A stretch of DNA of 64,000 nt from Eledone cirrhosa (GCA_964016885.1 OZ024759.1:4244046-4308045), one strand, 5' to 3'; shown: positions 46,701 to 56,530, counted from the stretch's first letter. Numbers and translations are program-made. The notes: generated by a model not told the origin, from the sequence alone.

Positions 46701-47176
46701 GGATTTCATCATAGCCGTCACAATGTTGTCAAACGTGACCATTTAGGTCGCCAGCAATAATTATATAGTCACTGTCGGTTATTTGGGAGGTAGTGAGCAT
46801 CAGTGTCTCATAGAAAGTGTCCTTTATAGCGCCAGGCAGTCCGGATTGGGGCGCGTACGCAGATATTATCGTCACAGTAGTTCTATTTAGAACAAGTCTT
46901 ATTTTAATTATTCTGTCATTCACTCTATTTACGTCTATTATCTTATCCACCCATTTTTCTGCTAACATGATTCCTACCCCACCCAGCCCATTGTCATTTC
47001 CCACCCAGAAAAGCTTATAGCATCGTTTTTTACCCACAATGAATCTAGCAGACCCGCCCCTCCACCTGGTCTCTTGGATGCGGCAGACATCAACCTCCTT
47101 ACGTTCAAGCATTTCTACAACCTCGTTTGAGAGGCCTTTTAAGGTCCCTACATTCATGGTACCTACATTCATGGTA
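43746..47176 (-). mobile_element. RTE-like LINE with PHD finger, nearly full length
   Basis: 3' (GAT)n tail at 43748-43763, hairpin with CCATGCTTGCATGGGTTT (43780-43797), a 3' UTR of about 350 bp with two modules, then the coding region up to 47172. Its 5' end stops in a TA microsatellite, right after a doubled ATGAATGTAGGTACC motif. The copy lacks a leader like that of the element at 21.7 kb, so slight 5' truncation is possible. Confidence 0.9.
44137..47172 (-). pseudogene. RTE-like polyprotein with one stop codon
   Basis: One reading frame of about 1011 codons is broken only by a TGA at 46729-46731, in the endonuclease right after AGDLNGHV, where the intact relative has glycine. The endonuclease starts TMNVGTLKGLSNEVVEML; its active-site blocks QETRWRG and ISAYAPQSG are present. 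RT has AFVDLEKAFDRVPH and YADDLTLIAES. The PHD finger (about 44925-44780) keeps CSVC, CPKC, VHKRC and CGRC. The C-terminus ends WRYSVIEKTRVT. The single change could be a recent mutation or a sequencing difference. Confidence 0.92.
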
Positions 47177-47178
47177 TG

Positions 47179-47263
<85 letters not shown>

Positions 47264-47264
47264 G
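47177..47264. repeat. TA microsatellite
   Basis: (TA)n with CA interruptions adjoining the LINE 5' end. Confidence 0.9.
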
Positions 47265-47809
47265 AGGGTGTTAAAGTTTGCTTGAAGCATTGTGAAATGT
47301 GTAAAATACGTATTTAAGAAAGCCACAACAATGCAGAGGGAAATCTCGAGGTAGGAAGTGAAAGATAAATAGGAAAAACAGGTGAAAGTGAAAATTGAGA
47401 GAGACAAAGATGAAAACAAAACAAAGGTAGAAGGGTTACCATAGTAGAGATTTAATCCCAATATTTCGGACTCACGCCCATCAACGGGGGAAAGTTCCAA
47501 AAGGGGGGGGGGGAAACAGGCCAAGCGGAGAAAGTTGTGATGTCGTTAAGACAGGAATGCCGTTATGGGGAGAAAATTATTTAAAATTTAAACGAGGGAA
47601 AGAATGCGCGTGCGCGTGATAGGCTGTGGCAAAAGCTACTGACCAAATGGGTTAAATCAAGAGGGTGCGCTAGCGTGTGAAAGCCGTAAGATATGTGTGT
47701 GTAAATATATATGTGTGTGTAACTGTGTGTGTATAAGTGTAAGTGTGTATATGTGTGAGTGTGTGTGTGTGTGTGAAAGATAGTGGGCTGTAGAAGTTGG
47801 AAATCAAAG
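47265..47809 (-). mobile_element. Probable outer part of the Penelope-like inverted arm
   Basis: Read on the minus strand, this continues the left inverted arm outwards. It has another TG/CA block like those inside the arm (47690-47810), then unique DNA, then the hammerhead-like stretch at 47464-47485. It resembles a Penelope-like 3' UTR and pseudo-LTR placed backwards. The outer end is not defined. Confidence 0.45.
47464..47485 (-). ncRNA. Hammerhead-like motif, Penelope-type, degenerate
   Basis: On the minus strand: GTTGATG, GGC, GTGA, GTC, CGAAATATTGGG. The core-stem-GAAA order and the following ATATTGG are shared with the motif at 14740-14767. The first core is imperfect (TTGATG), so activity is doubtful. 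Confidence 0.3.
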
Positions 47810-48141
47810 GGTGTGAAAGGTGGTAGGTTGTAAAATATGTGTGCGTGTATAAATATAGATGTGTGTGTGTAAGCGTATGGGTATACATGTGTGTGTAACT
47901 GTGTGTGTATATGTGTGAGTGCGTTTGTGTGTGAAAGATAGTGGGCTGTAGAAGCTGGAAATCAAAGGGTGTGAAAGGTGGTAGGTTGTAAAAACATGTG
48001 TGCGTGTATAAATATAGATGTGTGTGTGTGTGCGTATGGGTATGCATATACGTGCGTGTGTGTGAAGATAGCAGGCCGTAGGCTGTGAATGGTCACTATG
48101 GTTAAGTTAGCCATGTCAGCTCATTTCTCTCAGCCCGGTTG
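47810..48141 (-). repeat. Left inverted arm of the Penelope-like element
   Basis: 332 bp that are the reverse complement of 49754-50085, with very few differences. The inner end contains, backwards, the last dozen codons of the reverse transcriptase ORF. Within the arm, a block of about 150 bp (ATCTATATTTATACACGCAC and CCTACCACCTTTCACACC on the other strand) is repeated. Confidence 0.9.
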
Positions 48142-48143
48142 AA

Positions 48144-49793
48144 TTCTGTGTCATCTCGAGAGAGACCTACAACAACTTAGCTCTCCAACATCTTAATGAC
48201 CACAGCCTCTACTCGAAAGTCACAGGGACCTCCTCGACTCTAATCGAGGAAGGCATTAACACCATATGGACTAACATCTGTGTCCAACGAAAACTGCCAA
48301 AGAAGGTAAAAAACAACTTAATGACTCTAAACAGCAAATTACCCACCTTCTACCACCTGGTCAAAACACATAAACAAGGACCCGATTTGAAAATCAGGCC
48401 CATTGTCTCTAGCGTGGAGGGCCCACTCTACAAAATATCGTGGCTGCTCTCCACACTACTGAAACCTATTCTACACACACTACCAGCCCACGTCTGCAGC
48501 TCAAAGGAAGTCTTGGAGCGACTACACCATCTGGCGCCCAACACCAGAAAGGACAACGGTTATGCCTTCAGTCTTGATGTGGTCGCCCTTTATACCTCCG
48601 TACCAGCATCCCCAGCTGTCGACCTGTTGACCGAACGAGTCCGAGCATCTAACTTACACTGCTTCGGACCCACACACACGGACATCCACCAACTCCTCTC
48701 CTTCGTTGTGGATAATGCACTCTTCAATTTCCTCGGCCACACGTACAAACAAATCTCTGGGCTACCTATGGGCTCTAGTCTGTCCGGCATACTTGCGATC
48801 TCGTACATGGACCACCTGGAACGCAAGGCACTCAATACCTGCCAACCCAACGCCGTCGCCTTCTACTCCAGATACGTTGATGATATCCTGATACTTACTT
48901 CTTCCCGGGAGATGGCGAATGAAATTCACCAAATCTTCAACGATACTGACCATCACATCGATTTCACCATCGAACACCCAGGAGAAGACGGGTCACTCGC
49001 CCTCCTCGACTTCCGTATCAACATCTCGGAAGAAGGAGACATAAACACCACCTTCTACCGCAAGGCAGCGTGCAAGGACTTATTTGTGCATTATAACTCA
49101 GCCCTCCCCAACAACGCTAAGAGAGGCTATGTCCTAAATGAACTGACATGGATCACTAATAGATGCAGCGACCCGATGGGTGGTCTCACCCATACCACGC
49201 AATTCCGTAATCTACTCAGATCTAATGGTTATCCCAAGCGACTGATTAACGGAATTAGAGACCCCAGACCCAATAGACAGACACCCACTAGAAAACTTAA
49301 TAATAGCAGGTGCTTCATTAAAATCCCCCACCTGAGTGAATATACCACGAACGCCATCCGCAGGGCCATACGGACGGAGGGACTTGACATACATTTGGCC
49401 CACACAGGACCTTCGCTGCGAAGATGCCTCTCCAACAAACCCGACGAGTCAGATGGGACGTGTTCCCTCAGCAACTGCCCGATACGGGGGGCAGATTGCC
49501 TACGCACCTATGTCGTATATAAGATTCAATGCGATAAATGTAACAAGTTTTACATAGGTAGCACCATCCGACCCCTACATGTTCGTATCAAGGAACATAT
49601 CAACACCAACGCATCTTCCTTCCGTAAACACATCCTTAAATGCGGAAACCCACAGGGTAGACCCTTGGTCACAGTCCTAGCGACTGAACGCAGCATCGGA
49701 TCCTTAAGGATAAAGGAAGCACTTGTTATTAAGAACCTCAGACCCCCACTTAACAACCGGGCTGAGAGAAATGAGCTGACATGGCTAACTTAA
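48144..49793 (+). CDS. Penelope-like reverse transcriptase with GIY-YIG domain
   Basis: The frame is open from the arm junction (about 48144) to the stop at 49793; the first ATG is at 48321. Counting from that ATG, RT motifs are SLDVVALYTSVP near 84-95, GLPMGSSLSGILA near 148-160 and RYVDDILIL near 183-191. A cysteine cluster (CSLSNCPI, CDKC) and the GIY-YIG endonuclease (YVVYKIQCDKCNKFYIGST, LHVRIKEH) follow at about 395-440. The N-terminal part, normally upstream of YNNLALQHLND, is missing, so the copy is 5'-truncated although the remaining frame is free of stops. Penelope-like elements form a retroelement class of their own. Confidence 0.9.
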   Translation, partial: FCVISRETYNNLALQHLNDHSLYSKVTGTSSTLIEEGINTIWTNICVQRKLPKKVKNNLMTLNSKLPTFYHLVKTHKQGPDLKIRPIVSSVEGPLYKISWLLSTLLKPILHTLPAHVCSSKEVLERLHHLAPNTRKDNGYAFSLDVVALYTSVPASPAVDLLTERVRASNLHCFGPTHTDIHQLLSFVVDNALFNFLGHTYKQISGLPMGSSLSGILAISYMDHLERKALNTCQPNAVAFYSRYVDDILILTSSREMANEIHQIFNDTDHHIDFTIEHPGEDGSLALLDFRINISEEGDINTTFYRKAACKDLFVHYNSALPNNAKRGYVLNELTWITNRCSDPMGGLTHTTQFRNLLRSNGYPKRLINGIRDPRPNRQTPTRKLNNSRCFIKIPHLSEYTTNAIRRAIRTEGLDIHLAHTGPSLRRCLSNKPDESDGTCSLSNCPIRGADCLRTYVVYKIQCDKCNKFYIGSTIRPLHVRIKEHINTNASSFRKHILKCGNPQGRPLVTVLATERSIGSLRIKEALVIKNLRPPLNNRAERNELTWLT

Positions 49794-50085
49794 CCATAGT
49801 GACCATTCACAGCCTACGGCCTGCTATCTTCACACACACGCACGTATATGCATACCCATATGCATACACACACACATCTATATTTATACACGCACACATG
49901 TTTTTACAACCTACCACCTTTCACACCCTTTGATTTCCAGCTTCTACAGCCCACTATCTTTCACACACAAACGCACTCACACATATACACACACAGTTAC
50001 ACACACATGTATACCCATACGCTTACACACACACATCTATATTTATACACGCACACATATTTTACAACCTACCACCTTTCACACC
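49754..50085 (+). repeat. Right inverted arm of the Penelope-like element
   Basis: It begins in the last codons of the ORF (CAACCGGGCTGAGAGAAATG) and ends CCTTTCACACC. It is the natural 3' end of the element; the left arm is its inverted copy. Confidence 0.9.
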
Positions 50086-50146
50086 GAGTCAAGATATATG
50101 TGTGTGTGTGTGTATGTATGGAGGGGGAATATCAGGTGCAGTGTTA

Positions 50147-50320
50147 GCGAATTTCAGGCAACATGGAGGTTTTAAAGGATGCAGTGTCCCGGCAGCACAC
50201 AACTGATGCGGGTAGTTTGTTCCATGCTTCAGTGAATTTCAGGAAGCATGGAGGTTTTAAAGGATGCAGTGTCTTGGCAGCACACAACTGATGCGGGTAG
50301 TTTGTTCCATGTTTCAGCAA
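50147..50320 (-). mobile_element. CR1/jockey-like LINE 3' end, tandemly doubled
   Basis: Two copies with an 85-bp period (GAATTTCAGG at 50149 and 50234) of the sequence for the last ORF codons of the LINE at 58.4-60.7 kb (EAWNKLPAS, DTASFKT, MLPEI). Reverse orientation and not coding. Confidence 0.8.
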
Positions 50321-50386
50321 ATTTTTATATATATCGATTGACCAACAGTTAAAAAATATAAATATAAATATAGTTTCTCAGAGTTT

Positions 50387-50414
50387 TTTCATCACACATC
50401 TGTGACATCATCAG
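50387..50414 (-). ncRNA. Hammerhead-like motif, minus strand
   Basis: On the minus strand: CTGATGA, TG, TCACA, GATG, TGTGA, T, GAAA. Both cores are exact and a five-pair stem lies between. The sequence of the stem is unlike those at 19.8 and 21.0 kb. Confidence 0.35.
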
Positions 50415-50707
50415 TGATATTTCTATGCTTGTCATATTCCTGTGATGTTTTCTTATTCTATTTTATTTATTTGCAGTAGTTCCAACGTAAAAGACTTTCA
50501 TAATAGTTGATCACTATAAATAACAGTTAGGAAAACCAGATAAAGTACATGTGGAGATAGAAAGAAGTAGACGGAGGGTCCTGTAAGGAACAGGTGCAAG
50601 TTTGCTTCCTTGCAAATACTTCTGTCTACATCTACCTTTCTCCTGAGATACTTTACTACCCACATTAACCTGTCACCTGTGGTCCATTACTGTCTACCAG
50701 GAATAAT
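50415..50707. other. No gene recognised
   Basis: Mixed sequence; nothing coding or repetitive is obvious. Confidence 0.35.
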
Positions 50708-50884
50708 AATTGTTTCTACTTTAGGCACAAGGTCAGCAATTATCCCAGTGTATTACTGGTACTTTATTTTATCGACCACGTAAGGATGAAAGGCAAAGTT
50801 AACTTCGGTGGGATTTGAACTCAGATTGTAAAGGGACATAACTATGCTGGAAAGCACGGCATCCGACTCTCTACTGATACTGCC
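50708..50884 (-). mobile_element. tRNA-derived SINE
   Basis: Reverse copy of the SINE at 30699: GGCACAAGGTCAGCAATTAT (50725-50744), TTATCGACCACGTAAGGATG and GGATTTGAACTCAGATTGTA. Several differences from the reference copy indicate age. Confidence 0.85.
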
Positions 50885-51296
50885 ATAATATAGTTAGACT
50901 AGTTAGAAGTAGAAATAAAAGACTATTAAACATATGTAGTCATTAATAATATAGTTATACTAGTTAGTGGTAAAAGTGAAAGAGTAATACACCTATGTAG
51001 TCATTAATAATATAGTTATACTAGTTAGTAGTAAAAGTAAAAGAGTAATAAACCTATGTAGTCATTAATAATATAGTTATACTAGTTAGTAGTAAAAATA
51101 AAAGAGTATTAAACATATGTAGCCATTAATAATATAGTTATACTAGTTAGTAGTAAAAGTGAAAGAGTAATACACCTATGTAGTCATTAATAATATAGTT
51201 ATACTAGTTAGTAGTAAAAGTAAAAGAGTAATAAACCTATGTAGACATTAATAATATAGTTATACTAGTTAGTAGTAAACGTAAAAGAGTATTAAA
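50885..51296. repeat. 61-bp tandem repeat, about 7 copies
   Basis: The unit contains CATTAATAATATAGTTATAC, TAGTTAGTAGTAAAAGT and AAAGAGTA-TAAACCTATGTAG; its start recurs at 50941, 51002 and 51063. It ends directly beside the splice donor of the EGF exon at 51302-51439, so it is intronic. It is unrelated to the other 61-bp array. Confidence 0.95.
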
Positions 51297-51301
51297 CCAA
51301 C

Positions 51302-51439
51302 CAGTTTGACAATCAGTTCCTATATAGCCTGGTTCACCGTTGCCCTCTTCACAAACACCATTGGTTCTGTTGCAGTATTTACTTTCTTCACAATGACAAA
51401 CCTTTTGACAGTTAGACCCAAAAGTATTGCTTGGACAGA
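51302..51439 (-). CDS. EGF-like exon d of a multi-EGF protein
   Basis: A 138-bp exon with acceptor CAG before it (51440-51442) and donor GTTGGT after it (51301-51296). Phase is 1 at both ends. It encodes one module, V-CPSNTFGSNCQKVCHCEES... to GTDCQTG, of the eight-cysteine EGF/laminin type seen in MEGF10-like and scavenger-receptor-F-like proteins. The seventh cysteine is replaced by glycine (GNGEPGY). This is the last module of the gene recognised in the window; more may follow at lower coordinates beyond the repeats. Function of the whole protein is not known; such proteins are usually extracellular or membrane-bound. Confidence 0.7.
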
Positions 51440-51481
51440 CTGGATGAAATAAAGGATCAAACAGAAATTTAGTAAATTTAA

Positions 51482-51651
51482 CCCTTTAGCATTTACATTA
51501 CTTTATATATATATACTATTGTATTTTTACAGTAAACACTTTATCACATATTATGGAATCTACGAGATTTTGATGATGATATTATTTATTTTGAGAAGAA
51601 TACCTTAATGTCAGTATTGGTGACCGGTTATTGAAAGAAGTCAATATATAA
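51482..51651. mobile_element. piggyBac-type MITE, copy 3
   Basis: It starts CCCTTTAGCATTTACATTAC after TTAA (51478-51481). The right end is eroded where it meets copy 4. The inside (TGAGAAGAATACCTTAATGTCAGTA) matches the other copies. Confidence 0.65.
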
Positions 51652-51673
51652 CCCATTAGCATTTACATTACTC

Positions 51674-54156
51674 ATAGACATTCAATGTAGAAGAGAACTG
51701 GGAGTTCCTAAAAAATAACTTACTAGAGGCAACGGATGAGGTCTGTGGCTGGAGTAAGACCTCAAGCAGGAGGAGAGTGACTTGGTGGTGGAACAATAAG
51801 GTATATGAGGCAGTTAAGGCCAAGAGACAGGCATGGAAAGAATGGAAGAACGGGGGGAGCAGGGTAAATTACATAGAGAACAAGAGGGAAGCTAGGCGAC
51901 AAGTATACTTAGCTAGGAGGGAAGCAGAGGATAGAAAATTCAAGCATGTTTTGCAATGTAAGGACCAGAAACAGGAGGTGTTCAAGATTGCGAGGCAGTG
52001 TGTCAGAGAGAATTGTGATGTCATTGGAGAGAAGTGTATCCGGAATGATAAAGGTGAGCTTGCCCTCACAAGTGCTGAGAAGAAAGATGCATGGAAGAGT
52101 CATTATGATAGATTACTAAATGAGGAGAATGCATGAGAAGAAGAGACCCTACCCCAAGTAGACCCTACAGAGGGGCCAGCAGTACAAGTCAGCAGCAGCG
52201 TAGTAAGTAAGGCAATCAAAGATATGAAGATGGGGAAGGCAACCGGTCCATCGGGTATAGCTGCTGAGATGCTGAAGGCATCTGGGTCTGTAGGTCACAC
52301 TATAACCACACGTATTGTTAACCAGGTAATACTAGAAGGTGTCATACCAAAAGATTGGTGCAGTAGCATTATTGTCAACTGCTACAAAGGTAAAGGTGAT
52401 GCACTAGATAGAGGAAACTATAGAGGTATAAAGCTGATGGACCAGGTCATGAAAGTAACAGAAAGAGTTATAGCACAGTTGATTAGGGACCGGGTGAAAC
52501 TAGATGAGATGCAATTTGGGTTTGTACCAGGAAGAGGCACCACTGATGCCCTCTTCCTTGTGAGGCAGTACAGGAAAAGTACCTAGCTAAAAGCAAGCCA
52601 CTCTACCTGCCATTTGTCGATCTCGAGAAAGCCTTTGACAGAGTTCCACGTGCTGTAATCTGATGGGCTCTTAGAAAACTAGGAGTAGATGAATGGCTTG
52701 TGAAAGCGGTACAAGCCATGTATAGGGGAGCAGTCAGCAAAGTTAGGATTAGCAATGAGTATAGCGAGGAATTTAGCGTACAGGTTGGGGTCCACCAGGG
52801 CTCTGTTCTTAGCCCCCTCCTGTTCATCATAGTCATGCAGGCAATAACGGAGGAGTTTAAGACCGGATGCCCATGGGAACTCCTGTATGCTGATGACCTC
52901 GCACTTATAGCTGAATCTATGGTAGAGCTAGAGAAGAAATTCCAAACTTGGAAGCAGGGACTAGAAAGAAAGGGTCTCAAAGTCAACATGATAAAGACTC
53001 AGGTCCTTGTAAGTAGACGAGAAAACAGAACCCAGATCCCCTCAGGGAAATGGCCTTGCTCAGTATGTAGGAAAGGTGTAGGTAGGAACTCCATTCCCTG
53101 CCCCAAATGCAAACAATGGGTACACAAGAGATGTAGCGGGATCTCAGGAAGCTTAATTAAGAATGTAGGCTTCACATGCAGCAGCTGTGCTGGAACAGCA
53201 CGCAGCAAAAAGCCACAGGAAACAAGTACCACCAATCTCTCGGAGGGCTCTGTAGAAAGAGTAGACAGCTTCTGCTACCTAGGTGACCGAATTAGCAGCG
53301 GAGGTGGGTGTTCAGAAAGTACAATAACTAGGGTAAGAACGGGATGGAAGAAGCTTAGGGAACTACTACCACTGCTAGCTGCAAAAGGCTTTTCCCTCAA
53401 AATGAAAGGCAGACTGTATGATGCGTGTATCCGAACAGCAATGTTGCATGGTAGTGAGACCTGGGCGCTGAAGGTGGAAGACTTATGTAGATTAGAGAGA
53501 AACGAAGCCTGCATGCTCCGATGGATGTGTAACAGTAATATACGCGAACGACAAAGCATAAATGAATTGAGAGAGAGACTGAGCATAAGAGGAATCAAAT
53601 GCTGTGTGCAGGAGAGGCAGTTGCGTTGGTATGGACATGTGATGCGTATGAAGGATGACAGCTGCATAAAAAGGTGCAGAGCACTAGAAGTCGATGGAAA
53701 CCGCGGAGTGGGGAGACCCAAGATGACCTGGGATGAGGTGATAAAAACCGACCTTACCCAATTCCACCTCTCAAAGGCGATGACACATGACCGTGACCTC
53801 TGGCGCCTCGCAGAAATACAGAGTACCCGACCTCCCATGGGTACAAGCTGATGCATATAGACAATAAGCCCCCACACCCCCCACTTCAAGGTGGTCGTGG
53901 AGGTGCCACGGCAAAAAGCACCCAGCCCACACTGTAAAGTGGACGTGTAGGCAACACGAAAAAGCACCCAGCACTCACTGTAAATTAGGTTGGTGTTAGG
54001 AAGGGCATCCAGCTGTAGAAATCAAGCCAAATCAGTTCCTGTATGAGCAAAGCATAGTCAGCCGACCAGACACTGCCCACAACAGGACAATCCGTCTAAC
54101 CCATGCTAGCGTGGAAGAACGGACGTAAAACGGTGATGATGATGATGATGATGATG
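51674..54156 (+). mobile_element. RTE-like LINE with PHD finger, 5'-truncated
   Basis: The element lies in a MITE. It starts in the linker after the endonuclease (NVEENWEFLKNNLLEATDEVCG) and runs to a 3' UTR with two modules (53880-53990), the block GGTTGGTGTTAGGAAGGGCA near 53982, the hairpin ACCCATGCTAGCGTGG (54099-54114) and a (GAT)n tail. Confidence 0.92.
51688..53851 (+). pseudogene. RTE-like LINE ORF: linker, RT and PHD, broken
   Basis: Pieces: 51777-52136 (linker, KREARRQVYLARREAE), in-frame TGA near 52134-52136, 52224-52586 (GKATGPSGIAAEMLKAS, GFVPGRGTTDALFLVRQ), a shift near 52570, an in-frame TGA near 52664 in the VIWWAL position, then 52700-53851. The last piece carries HQGSVLSPLLF, YADDLALIAES, the PHD finger (53050-53180: CSVC, CPKC, VHKRC, CSSC) and the C-terminal RQLRWYGHVMRM and GVGRPKMTWDEVIKTDLTQF. 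The latter segment is the source type of the 61-bp minisatellite at 12.6 kb. Confidence 0.9.
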
Positions 54157-54361
54157 ACTCTATATATACTATTGTATTTTCATGGTAAAGGCTTTACCTC
54201 ACATAAGTATCTCATAATGTCGAATCTATGAGATTTTGATTTTATCTATTTTGAGAAGAATACCTTAATGTCAGTATGAGTGGCCAGTTATGGCCGGTTT
54301 CAACAGAAAGAGGTGAGAGGATTCTGGTCAGATATGGCCGGTTTAAATGCTAAAGGGTTAA

Positions 54362-54604
54362 ACACCCCAGTGTTGAAATGTGGTAGTGCTGGTGCCATGA
54401 TAAAGTGCACCAAGCCTACACTGGAAAATGGAAGTGTTTGATGCTGTGATAAAATGCATCCAGCCCATACTGTAAAGTGTTAGTGTGGTACCATGATAAA
54501 AGTAGCAAGACCACCCTGGCATGTGGTAAAGGTGGTGCCATGAGGAAATGCACCCAGTACATGCTGTGAGGTAGTGTTAGGAAGGGCATCCAACAATAGA
54601 AACT
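54362..54604 (+). repeat. LINE-UTR-like modules
   Basis: About four diverged copies of a module with GGTGCCATGATAAAGTGCAC and CAGCCCATACTGTAAAGTG, closing with GTAGTGTTAGGAAGGGCATCCAACA (54566-54590). This is the 3' UTR module type of the RTE LINEs, here without coding part or tail. Confidence 0.55.
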
Positions 54605-55375
54605 ATGCTAGAGAAACACTGGCACACTTGGAAAATTAGAAGCACACAGGTACAGTGGGAACATCAGAGACACAGTGGGTACTCAAGAGGCACAATGGCT
54701 CACTGTGAACATCCAGAAGCACACTGGGATATTAGAGGCATACTGGCATACTGGGAACATTGGAGCACAGTGGGAACATCAGAGGCACACTGGAATATCA
54801 GTGGACACTAGGTACATAGGAGGCATACTGAGAACATCAGAGGCTCACTGGGCACATCAGAGACACACTGGGAATACAAGAGGCACACTGGGAACATCAG
54901 AAGCACAGTAGGCACATCCGAGGCACACTAGGTATATCAGAGACACACTGGGAACACAAGAGGCAGACTGGGAACATCAGAAGCACAGTAGGTACATCAG
55001 AGGCACACTAGGTATATCAGAGACACACTGGGAACACAAGAGGCAGACTGGGAGCATCAGAGGCACAGTTGGCACATCAGAGGCACACTAGGTATATCAG
55101 AGACACATTGGGAACACAAGAGGCAGACTGGGAGCATCAGAGGCACAGTTGGCACATCAGAGACACACTGGGAACACAAGAGGCAGACTGGGAGCATCAG
55201 AGGCACAGTTGGCACATCAGAGGCACACTGAGCACATCAGAGACACACTGGGAATACAAGAGGCATACTGGGAATACAAGAGGCATACTGGGAACATCAG
55301 AAGCAGAGTAGGTACACAAGAGGCAGACTGGGAACATCAGAGGCACACAGGGCACATCAGGAGGCACGCTGTTAA
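54605..55375. repeat. 20-bp minisatellite with an 80-bp period
   Basis: Units such as AGGCACACTGGGAACATCAG repeat every 20 bp. In 54921-55160 four unit types alternate in a fixed order, giving an 80-bp period (54921, 55001, 55081). It lies in an intron of the EGF gene. His/Arg/Gly-rich frames through it are chance. Confidence 0.9.
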
Positions 55376-55412
55376 TAAATGAACATTTACAGTTTAAAAT
55401 AAGCATACTAAC

Positions 55413-55550
55413 AAGCTTGGCAGTCATGACCAGTAAAACCAGGTAGACACTTGTTGTTTGGACAGTGTCCAGTTTTAGGGTTACAGTTTGCACTGTCCTT
55501 GCATTTACAGGGATTTGAACAATGGACACCAAAATAACCAGCTTTACACA
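55413..55550 (-). CDS. EGF-like exon c of a multi-EGF protein
   Basis: 138 bp, acceptor AACAG before it (55551-55555) and donor GTTAGT after it (55412-55407), phase 1 at both ends. The module reads V-CKAGYFGVHCSNPCKCKDS... to CLPGFTGHDCQA and has all eight cysteines. The frame then hits TAG within the intron, as expected for unspliced DNA. It lies between exon b (disrupted) and exon d. Confidence 0.8.
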
Positions 55551-55675
55551 CTGTTAAAATAAAACAAACAAGTAGAAATATCTAACATTACTTTACAAAT
55601 ATATACAGGGTGCAGCATAAATACTGTTACAAAATATCAAATGAGTTTAAGTCATAATATTAATTACTTTATGCT

Positions 55676-55860
55676 TTGTAGCATAGAGTTACGGCCCTTT
55701 ATGATCTGAGTTCAAATCCCGCCCAGATTAACTTTGCCTTTCATCCTTACTGGGTCGATAAAATAAAGTACCAGTCACACACAGGGAGCGCTTTAATAGA
55801 CCCCCCCCCCCCCACAAATTTCTGGCCTTATGCTTATATAAGAAACCAATAATAATTACT
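55676..55860 (+). mobile_element. tRNA-derived SINE, nested in the mariner element
   Basis: B-box region GATCTGAGTTCAAATCCCGC (55701-55720), TTTGCCTTTCATCCTTACTG, GTCGATAAAATAAAGTACCA, then a poly-C run at 55801-55813 and the end TTTCTGGCCTTATGC. The poly-C run and odd middle set it apart from the reference copy. AATAATTACTTTAT near 55852 and ATTAATTACTTTATG near 55662 suggest a target duplication of about 11 bp. Confidence 0.75.
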
Positions 55861-55929
55861 TTATTATTGATCTGATTGCTCAAATATTAACCTAATACTA
55901 TATACTAACTGTTTTGGGGGTTATATAAG

Positions 55930-56210
55930 GATTCATTGCACATTTTTTCATGTTCAGAGTTGCTGAAGCATGGAACAAATTACCTGCATCAGTTGTTAGC
56001 TACTGGGACACTACATCCTTTAAAACCTCCATGCTTCCTGAAATTCGCCAACACTACACCTGATATCCCCCTTCCATACACACGCATGCATGTGTGTGTA
56101 TTTCATGACTCATACACTGTTCACTTTCCTGACCTTTATACATTATTCTATGTACTATATATGCACCTGAGCAGTGTACACAATAATTTCATTATTATTA
56201 TTATTTAAAT
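55930..56210 (+). mobile_element. CR1/jockey-like LINE, 3'-terminal copy
   Basis: It starts in the last coding part (TTCAGAGTTGCTGAAGCATG; VAEAWNKLPAS in the full copy) and ends with TTTCATTATTATTATTATT. It has one copy of the UTR block that is doubled in the copy at 58.4-60.7 kb. Confidence 0.85.
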
Positions 56211-56289
56211 GTCCTTAGAATTGAAAGGAAAATTCATAATTGGACAGCATGAAAAAAAGTAGACTCCACCTCAGATTTTTATAACTGGA

Positions 56290-56530
56290 AAACAGCTTGA
56301 AATTAACAGAATGCTCATAAAAAGGACCATTGATCACTTCAAAGAAACTTCCTCAACAAAAGCCAAGATCAGGACGTCCTAGCACCTTCTGAACACCAAA
56401 ACTAATCAAATACATGCATGAGAAAATCAGATGTAAGCCAAAAAGATTCATGAGAAAAATGGTGAAAGAGGCCGAAATTTCAGAGAGATCCATGAGGAGG
56501 CTATGTAAAGATGATCTCGAGATGTGAGAA
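56290..56530 (+). pseudogene. Mariner/Tc1-like transposase N-terminal remnant
   Basis: In shifted frames: IDHFKETSSTKA, then PRSGRPSTF, a stop, TPKLIKYMHEKIRCKPKRFM, RKMVKEAEISERSMRRLCKD and a stop. This is the second helix-turn-helix and GRPR-like linker of Tc1/mariner-group transposases. The catalytic domain is absent. Confidence 0.65.

Larger units (their letters stand above)
51652..54357. mobile_element. piggyBac-type MITE, copy 4, split by a LINE
   Basis: The left part 51652-51673 (CCCATTAGCATTTACATTACTC) and right part 54157-54357 (ACTCTATATATACTATTG ... GCTAAAGGG, then TTAA) form one element with the RTE LINE in between. ACTC stands on both sides of the LINE and is the probable target duplication. 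Confidence 0.75.

Noticed and set aside
44417..47317. Plus-strand frames opposite the second LINE ORF
   Set aside because: Antisense shadows of the minus-strand endonuclease and RT.
47670..48047. His/Thr-rich frame next to the Penelope-like element
   Set aside because: TG/CA-rich repeat within the inverted arm; the mirror image at 49848-50147 gives the same peptide.
54605..55382. Repetitive His/Arg/Gly frame as a possible repeat protein
   Set aside because: The 20-bp unit changes frame each copy; it gives open frames by chance and lies in an intron.
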